From Trujillonella endophytica (GTDB lineage: Bacteria; Actinomycetota; Actinomycetes; Mycobacteriales; Geodermatophilaceae), in contig NZ_FOEE01000001.1 of assembly GCF_900110555.1 (NCBI RefSeq), forward strand, positions 124,001 to 188,000: 64,000 bases of DNA, in the 5' to 3' direction. Each line of letters starts with the position of its first letter. Positions within the stretch are counted from its first letter, which is position 1. Below, piece after piece: positions 59,991-64,000 of this stretch. The notes beneath the pieces were generated by a model, which did no database searches, had not been told where the DNA came from, and was given only the letters and a program-made list of their open reading frames with translations. The translations under genes and the position numbers were made by a program.

Positions 59991-60452
59991 GGAACGCCGT
60001 CCTCCTGCGATGTGCCCCCGCAGTCCGGGGGCCGATGGCCCCCCGCCGAGGCCGTCGGCGGGGAGTCGGTGCGTACTGCTCCGGGTCCCGGTTGCCCGCG
60101 CCGGTGGTCCACCACACCTGCGCCGGGTGTCGGAAGGGACACGTTCCGCGGCGCTCCCGCGGGGCCTGCGGAGGGGCCGGACGCTCGCCGGAGCGGCAGA
60201 CGACGACGCCCCCCGCGGCGGGGCCGAGGGGGGCGTCGTGCGCAGAAGGGGCGGTCCCGCCGGGGTCCGACCTCGCCCGGGGGACCCGGGTGGCGCTGGT
60301 CCCCGGCCGGGACCGCTCCTGCGCGCGGGACACTATCGGGCGAGGCGCCCGTTGACGAGCACCGACTGTGTGCCGTCTCTCGGTCAGGTCCCACCCGGCC
60401 CGGACGTCGCAGGGACGCCGTCCTGTCACACCCCCGTCGTACCGTCGTCCGC
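59991..60452. other. Intergenic region glgX / uvrB with inverted repeats
   Basis: A 462-bp divergent gap. It contains two strong inverted repeats, CCCCGCCGA / TCGGCGGGG (60042-60064) and ACGACGCCCCCC / GGGGGGCGTCGT (60203-60239, 13-nt spacer), and one possible -35 TTGACG at 60352. No small ORF with a good ribosome site was found, and no SOS box before uvrB. Confidence 0.5.
60203..60239. repeat. 12-bp perfect inverted repeat in glgX/uvrB gap
   Basis: ACGACGCCCCCC (60203-60214) and GGGGGGCGTCGT (60228-60239), centre 60221. It sits between divergent promoters where no terminator is expected, so a small RNA or structured leader is possible. Confidence 0.5.
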
Positions 60453-62570
60453 GTGCGAGCGAAGACAGACCTCAAGCGGCCCACCCGGGGGCGCTTCCGC
60501 GTCGTCAGCGACTTCGAGCCCTCGGGTGACCAGCCGGCCGCGATCAAGGCGCTGGCCGAGCGGGTGAACGCGGGGGAGGAGAACGTCGTCCTCCTCGGCG
60601 CCACCGGCACGGGCAAGTCGGCGACCACCGCGTGGCTCGTCGAGCAGGTGCAGCGCCCCACGCTGGTGATGGCGCCGAACAAGACCCTCGCCGCGCAGCT
60701 GGCCAACGAGTTCCGCGAGCTGTTCCCCGACAACGCGGTCGAGTACTTCGTCAGCTACTACGACTACTACCAGCCCGAGGCCTACGTCCCGCAGACGGAC
60801 ACCTACATCGAGAAGGACTCCTCGATCAACGAGGAGGTCGAGCGGCTGCGGCACTCCGCGACCAACAGCCTCTTCACCCGGCGCGACGTCATCGTGGTCG
60901 CCACGGTCTCCTGCATCTACGGCCTGGGCACGCCGGAGGAGTACGTCGAGCGGGCGCTGAAGATCAAGGTGGGCGAGGAGCGCGACCGGGACGACCTGCT
61001 GCGCACGCTGGTCACTGAGCAGTACACCCGCAACGACCTCTCCTTCACCCGCGGCACGTTCCGGGTCCGGGGCGACACCATCGAGGTGTTCCCCGTGTAC
61101 GAGGAGCTCGCCGTCCGGATCGAGATGTTCGGCGACGAGGTGGAGCGGCTGTACTACCTGCACCCGCTCACCGGCGAGGTCGTGCGTGAGGTCGACGAGC
61201 TGTTCGTGTTCCCCGCCACGCACTACGCGGCCGGCCCGGAGCGGATGGAGCGGGCCATCGGCTCCATCGAGGCCGAGCTCGAGCAGCGGCTGGGGGAGCT
61301 GGAGCGGCAGGGCAAGCTGCTGGAGGCGCAGCGGCTGCGCATGCGCACCACCTACGACATCGAGATGATGCGGCAGGTCGGCTTCTGCTCCGGCATCGAG
61401 AACTACTCGCGGCACATCGACGGCCGCGCACCCGGCTCGGCCGGCTCGTGCCTGCTCGACTACTTCCCGGACGACTACCTGCTGGTCATCGACGAGTCGC
61501 ACGTCACCGTGCCGCAGATCGGCGGCATGTACGAGGGCGACATGAGCCGCAAGCGCACCCTCGTGGAGCACGGCTTCCGGCTCCCCTCGGCGATGGACAA
61601 CCGGCCGCTGAAGTGGGAGGAGTTCACCGAGCGCATCGGGCAGGTCGTCTACCTCTCGGCGACGCCGGGGAAGTACGAGCTCGGCCGCACCGGCGGCGAG
61701 TTCGTGGAGCAGGTCATCCGGCCCACGGGGCTGGTCGACCCGGAGGTCGTGGTCAAGCCGACCAAGGGCCAGATCGACGACCTCGTGCACGAGATCCGGC
61801 TCCGGACGGAGAAGGACGAGCGGGTGCTGGTCACCACGCTGACCAAGAAGATGGCCGAGGACCTCACCGACTACCTGCTCGAGCTCGGCATCAAGGTCCG
61901 CTACCTGCACTCGGAGGTCGACACGCTCCGCCGCGTCGAGCTGCTGCGGGAGCTGCGGCAGGGCGAGTACGACGTGCTGATCGGCATCAACCTGCTGCGC
62001 GAGGGGCTCGACCTCCCGGAGGTCTCGCTCGTCGCCATCCTCGACGCCGACAAGGAGGGCTTCCTCCGCTCGGGCACCTCGCTCATCCAGACCATCGGCC
62101 GGGCGGCGCGCAACGTGTCCGGCGAGGTGCACATGTACGCCGACAAGATCACCCCGTCGATGGCCCAGGCCATCGACGAGACCAACCGGCGGCGCGAGAA
62201 GCAGGTCGCCTACAACACCGAGCGCGGCATCGACCCGCAGCCGTTGCGGAAGAAGATCGTCGACATCCTCGACGGCATCTACCGCGAGGCCGAGGACGGC
62301 ACCGCCGGGGAGCTGCTGGGCGGCTCGGGCCGGCAGCAGTCCCGTGGGAAGTCGCCCGTGCCGGGCCTGTCGTCGAAGGCGAAGGCGAAGGCCGGCTCCA
62401 TCGACGTGCAGGGCCTCCCGCGCAACGAGCTGGCCGACCTCATCACGCAGCTCAACGAGCAGATGCTCGCCGCCGCCCGGGAGCTGCAGTTCGAGGTGGC
62501 CGCCCGGCTGCGCGACGAGCTGCAGGAGCTGAAGAAGGAGCTGCGCCAGCTCGACGCGGCGCACGCCTGA
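60453..62570 (+). CDS. uvrB: Excinuclease ABC subunit B
   Basis: 705 residues, GTG start fitting the family N-terminus ([17 protein letters not shown]). Walker A GATGTGKS, the damage-probing beta-hairpin [13 protein letters not shown], the helicase motif [33 protein letters not shown], and the C-terminal UVR motif [18 protein letters not shown]. It verifies lesions and loads UvrC in nucleotide excision repair. Confidence 0.97.
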   Translation: MRAKTDLKRPTRGRFRVVSDFEPSGDQPAAIKALAERVNAGEENVVLLGATGTGKSATTAWLVEQVQRPTLVMAPNKTLAAQLANEFRELFPDNAVEYFVSYYDYYQPEAYVPQTDTYIEKDSSINEEVERLRHSATNSLFTRRDVIVVATVSCIYGLGTPEEYVERALKIKVGEERDRDDLLRTLVTEQYTRNDLSFTRGTFRVRGDTIEVFPVYEELAVRIEMFGDEVERLYYLHPLTGEVVREVDELFVFPATHYAAGPERMERAIGSIEAELEQRLGELERQGKLLEAQRLRMRTTYDIEMMRQVGFCSGIENYSRHIDGRAPGSAGSCLLDYFPDDYLLVIDESHVTVPQIGGMYEGDMSRKRTLVEHGFRLPSAMDNRPLKWEEFTERIGQVVYLSATPGKYELGRTGGEFVEQVIRPTGLVDPEVVVKPTKGQIDDLVHEIRLRTEKDERVLVTTLTKKMAEDLTDYLLELGIKVRYLHSEVDTLRRVELLRELRQGEYDVLIGINLLREGLDLPEVSLVAILDADKEGFLRSGTSLIQTIGRAARNVSGEVHMYADKITPSMAQAIDETNRRREKQVAYNTERGIDPQPLRKKIVDILDGIYREAEDGTAGELLGGSGRQQSRGKSPVPGLSSKAKAKAGSIDVQGLPRNELADLITQLNEQMLAAARELQFEVAARLRDELQELKKELRQLDAAHA

Positions 62571-62591
62571 GCGGGGAAGTCCCCAGCAGTT

Positions 62592-62648
62592 GATCATCGG
62601 CGTCTGGCTGCGTTCGCCGGCGCGTCGGGCAGCCACCTGCCGATGATC
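62592..62648. repeat. Long inverted repeat downstream of uvrB
   Basis: Outer arms GATCATCGGC (62592-62601) / GCCGATGATC (62639-62648) and inner arms GGCTGC (62606-62611) / GCAGCC (62629-62634) form a roughly 57-nt cruciform or hairpin, 21 bp after uvrB and 23 bp before the next gene. It may be a terminator or a REP-like element. Confidence 0.5.
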
Positions 62649-62671
62649 GACGACGTCGTGAGGAGTCGAGC

Positions 62672-63013
62672 GTGGACCGTGCGGAGCTGGCCGCGTACTG
62701 CCTGAGCAAGCCGGGCGCCGAGGAGACCTATCCCTGGGGTGACGTCGACCTGGTCGTCAAGGTCGGCGGCAAGGCGTTCGCATTCCTCGGGCCGGAGACC
62801 GTCGGGGTGAAGTGCGGCCGGGACGCCGCCGAGGCGTCCGAGTGGCGCGACCGGTACCCGGGTGCGATCACCGTGAGCTCCTACATCGGCCGCTACGGCT
62901 GGAACGCCGTGGACTTCTCGGGTCCGGTGCCCGCGGACGAGGTCCGGGAGCTCGTCGACGGCTCCTACGACGCGATCGTCGCGGCCCTGCCGAAGAGCAA
63001 GCGGCCGAGCTGA
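62672..63013 (+). CDS. MmcQ/YjbR family protein
   Basis: 113 residues, GTG start preceded by GAGGAG. Typical YjbR features: CLSKPGAEETYPWGDVDLVV, FAFLGPETVGVKCG, PGAITVSSYIGRYGWNAVDF. The small alpha/beta fold resembles CyaY-like DNA-binding domains; its role is unknown. It is a single gene between uvrB and the TerC gene. Confidence 0.87.
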   Translation: MDRAELAAYCLSKPGAEETYPWGDVDLVVKVGGKAFAFLGPETVGVKCGRDAAEASEWRDRYPGAITVSSYIGRYGWNAVDFSGPVPADEVRELVDGSYDAIVAALPKSKRPS

Positions 63014-63026
63014 CCACTCGCACCAC

Positions 63027-63062
63027 CCGGCCGGGAACTCCGCGCCATCCGGCCGGGAACTC
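63027..63062 (+). repeat. 14-bp direct repeat upstream of the TerC gene
   Basis: CCGGCCGGGAACTC occurs exactly at 63027-63040 and 63049-63062, period 22 bp (two helical turns). The second copy includes the candidate ECF -35 element. Confidence 0.7.
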
Positions 63063-63081
63063 TCCGGGACGCCGCGGCGTT
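63055..63081 (+). promoter_or_regulatory. ECF-sigma-type promoter of the TerC gene
   Basis: GGGAACT at 63055-63061, then 16 bp, then CGTT at 63078-63081, which fits the SigE/SigH-type consensus of actinobacteria (GGGAAC-N16/17-CGTT). The start near 63090 leaves a leader of about 190 nt that contains the riboswitch. Confidence 0.6.
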
Positions 63082-63140
63082 TACCCCCTCGAGACCGCCT
63101 GACGCGACGGCCATGTCGTCACGCCCTCGGGCAGGTCTCA

Positions 63141-63244
63141 CGTGGAGGGGAGTATCCCTGCGCGGCAGTGTCGTCAACACGAGGTCCCATGGCCTCCGGC
63201 GCTGCCGGTCGCTCCGACGAGGAGCGGCGGGAGAGACCTCCGGT
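63141..63244 (+). ncRNA. yybP-ykoY (manganese) riboswitch candidate
   Basis: P1 GGAGG (63144-63148) pairs with CCTCC (63237-63241); L1 reads GGAGTA (63149-63154); P2 TCCC (63155-63158) pairs with GGGA (63229-63232); and L3 is GAGA before P1'. These are the family's conserved pieces (GGGGAGUA ... GAGACC). Inside are two hairpins: the longer arm GCGGCAG...CTGCCG and a GCTCC/GGAGC hairpin near 63212-63225. The yybP-ykoY class senses Mn2+ and commonly precedes TerC-family genes. I found it by eye; covariance scoring was not possible. Confidence 0.8.
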
Positions 63245-63270
63245 ACCGACACCTGCATGTCGACCGGAGG
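63237..63270 (+). promoter_or_regulatory. Riboswitch expression platform: SD-sequestering helix
   Basis: CCTCCGGT (63237-63244) is perfectly complementary to ACCGGAGG (63263-63270), which holds the terC ribosome site GGAGGAG. CCTCC is also P1', so P1 formation and ribosome-site masking exclude each other: metal binding should free the site and turn translation on. Confidence 0.7.
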
Positions 63271-63278
63271 AGACCCCT

Positions 63279-64000
63279 GTGGACGTCCCGTTCTGGATCT
63301 GGGCGCTGACTATCGCCGCGATCCTGGCCATGATCGCCTTCGATTTCGTCGGCCACGTCCGGACACCGCACGCGCCGACGCTGCGCGAGTCGGCCACCTG
63401 GTCAGCCGTCTACGTGGGCCTCGCCGTCCTGTTCGGCCTCGGCGTGCTGTGGTTCGCCGGGCCCGAGTACGGCGGCGAGTACTTCGCCGGGTACATCACC
63501 GAGAAGAGCCTCTCGGTGGACAACCTCTTCGTCTTCGTGCTGATCATGGCGAGCTTCGCGGTGCCCCGGGAGCTGCAGCAGAAGGTGCTGCTGTTCGGCA
63601 TCGCGTTCGCCCTCGTGCTGCGCACCGTCTTCATCCTCGTCGGCGCCGCCGCCATCGAGAACTTCAGCTGGGTCTTCTACCTCTTCGGCGCGATCCTGCT
63701 CTACACGGCGTACATGCAGGCCACCAGCGGCGGGAAGCCCGAGGACCACTACGAGGAGAACGGCATCCTGCGCCTCGTCCGGCGCATCGTGCCGACCACG
63801 CAGGACTACCACTCCGACCGGCTCGTGACGCGGATCCTCGGCAAGCGCCACATCACCCCGCTGATGATCGCGCTGCTCGCGATCGGCAGCGCCGACGTCC
63901 TGTTCGCCGTCGACTCGATCCCGGCCATCTTCGGGCTGACCCAGGAGACCTACCTGGTGTTCGCCGCCAACGCCTTCTCCCTGCTCGGCCTGCGGCAGCT
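63279..64000 (+). CDS. TerC family integral membrane protein, 3' end cut by window
   Basis: The first 240 codons of a TerC-type protein (usually about 320-350 residues); the end lies outside the window. GTG 63279 follows GGAGGAGA. Membrane segments include IWALTIAAILAMIAF, VYVGLAVLFGLGVLWF, the conserved SLSVDNLFVFVLIMASFAVP with its acidic residue, and GSADVLFAVDSIPAIFGLT with the second Asp pair. TerC (Alx, MeeF-like) proteins are linked to Mn2+ export and metal supply to exported proteins, which fits a manganese riboswitch in the leader. Confidence 0.95.
   Translation, partial: MDVPFWIWALTIAAILAMIAFDFVGHVRTPHAPTLRESATWSAVYVGLAVLFGLGVLWFAGPEYGGEYFAGYITEKSLSVDNLFVFVLIMASFAVPRELQQKVLLFGIAFALVLRTVFILVGAAAIENFSWVFYLFGAILLYTAYMQATSGGKPEDHYEENGILRLVRRIVPTTQDYHSDRLVTRILGKRHITPLMIALLAIGSADVLFAVDSIPAIFGLTQETYLVFAANAFSLLGLRQ

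Noticed and set aside
60190-60310. 6C RNA
   Set aside because: The C-runs sit in the stem rather than in two loops, so the defining 6C arrangement is absent.
60240-60452. SOS box upstream of uvrB
   Set aside because: No TCGAAC/GTTCGA pair at any reasonable spacing was found in the region.
59991-60452. Small protein gene in the glgX/uvrB gap
   Set aside because: Open frames there have no ribosome site and a random composition.

Overview
The window is very GC-rich (roughly 70-75 percent by eye), densely packed and shows no tRNA, rRNA, insertion sequence, prophage or CRISPR array. Gene content (class E sortase, NHEJ-type ligase and polymerase as separate genes, a DUF222/HNH endonuclease behind an actinobacterial LexA box, Arr, TreXYZ, a mycofactocin-type SDR, a PASTA kinase, many TetR regulators) points to a free-living actinobacterium. 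A Geodermatophilaceae-like host (Blastococcus, Geodermatophilus, Modestobacter) is my inference, not something the sequence proves.

Layout. 1-13 kb: a truncated flavohemoglobin, a DrrAB-type ABC exporter, a GNAT/HxlR divergent pair with two operator copies, a TRIC channel, a membrane metallophosphoesterase and a redox group (VOC protein, MmyB-type regulator, two aldo-keto reductases, zinc alcohol dehydrogenase, TetR). 11.9-18.1 kb: the SOS-boxed HNH gene, an amidohydrolase behind a twin-operator promoter, then PucR regulator, esterase and an orphan branched-chain-type binding lipoprotein. 18.4-40.2 kb: serA, then a catabolic and regulatory patchwork: a mycofactocin-type SDR with a three-subunit molybdenum hydroxylase, quinone reductase, esterases, P450 with MarR, ArsR/AHSA1/DHFR-like operon, SDR, and an amidohydrolase plus double-VOC operon. 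Nearly every regulator has a clear palindrome in its promoter.

40.3-52.8 kb: a leftward run of LigD polymerase, a secreted hydrolase, a 52-residue membrane protein, a class E sortase, LigD ligase and a SipW-type signal peptidase. It is followed by a compact set that looks like a matrix-fibre system: two proteins with SipW-type signal peptides (TasA/camelysin style), a repeat-bearing membrane-anchored protein sharing motifs with the fibre subunit, and a LuxR-type two-component pair. A PASTA kinase and an Arr enzyme come next. This is the best candidate for an undescribed system here.

52.9-64 kb: a glgX(treX)-treY-treZ-reductase operon making trehalose from glycogen, uvrB, a YjbR-like gene, and a TerC-family gene cut by the window end. 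The TerC leader contains an ECF-sigma-type promoter and what I read as a yybP-ykoY manganese riboswitch; the 3' strand of its P1 helix can alternatively pair, 8 bp perfect, with the terC Shine-Dalgarno sequence, giving a directly readable translational switch.
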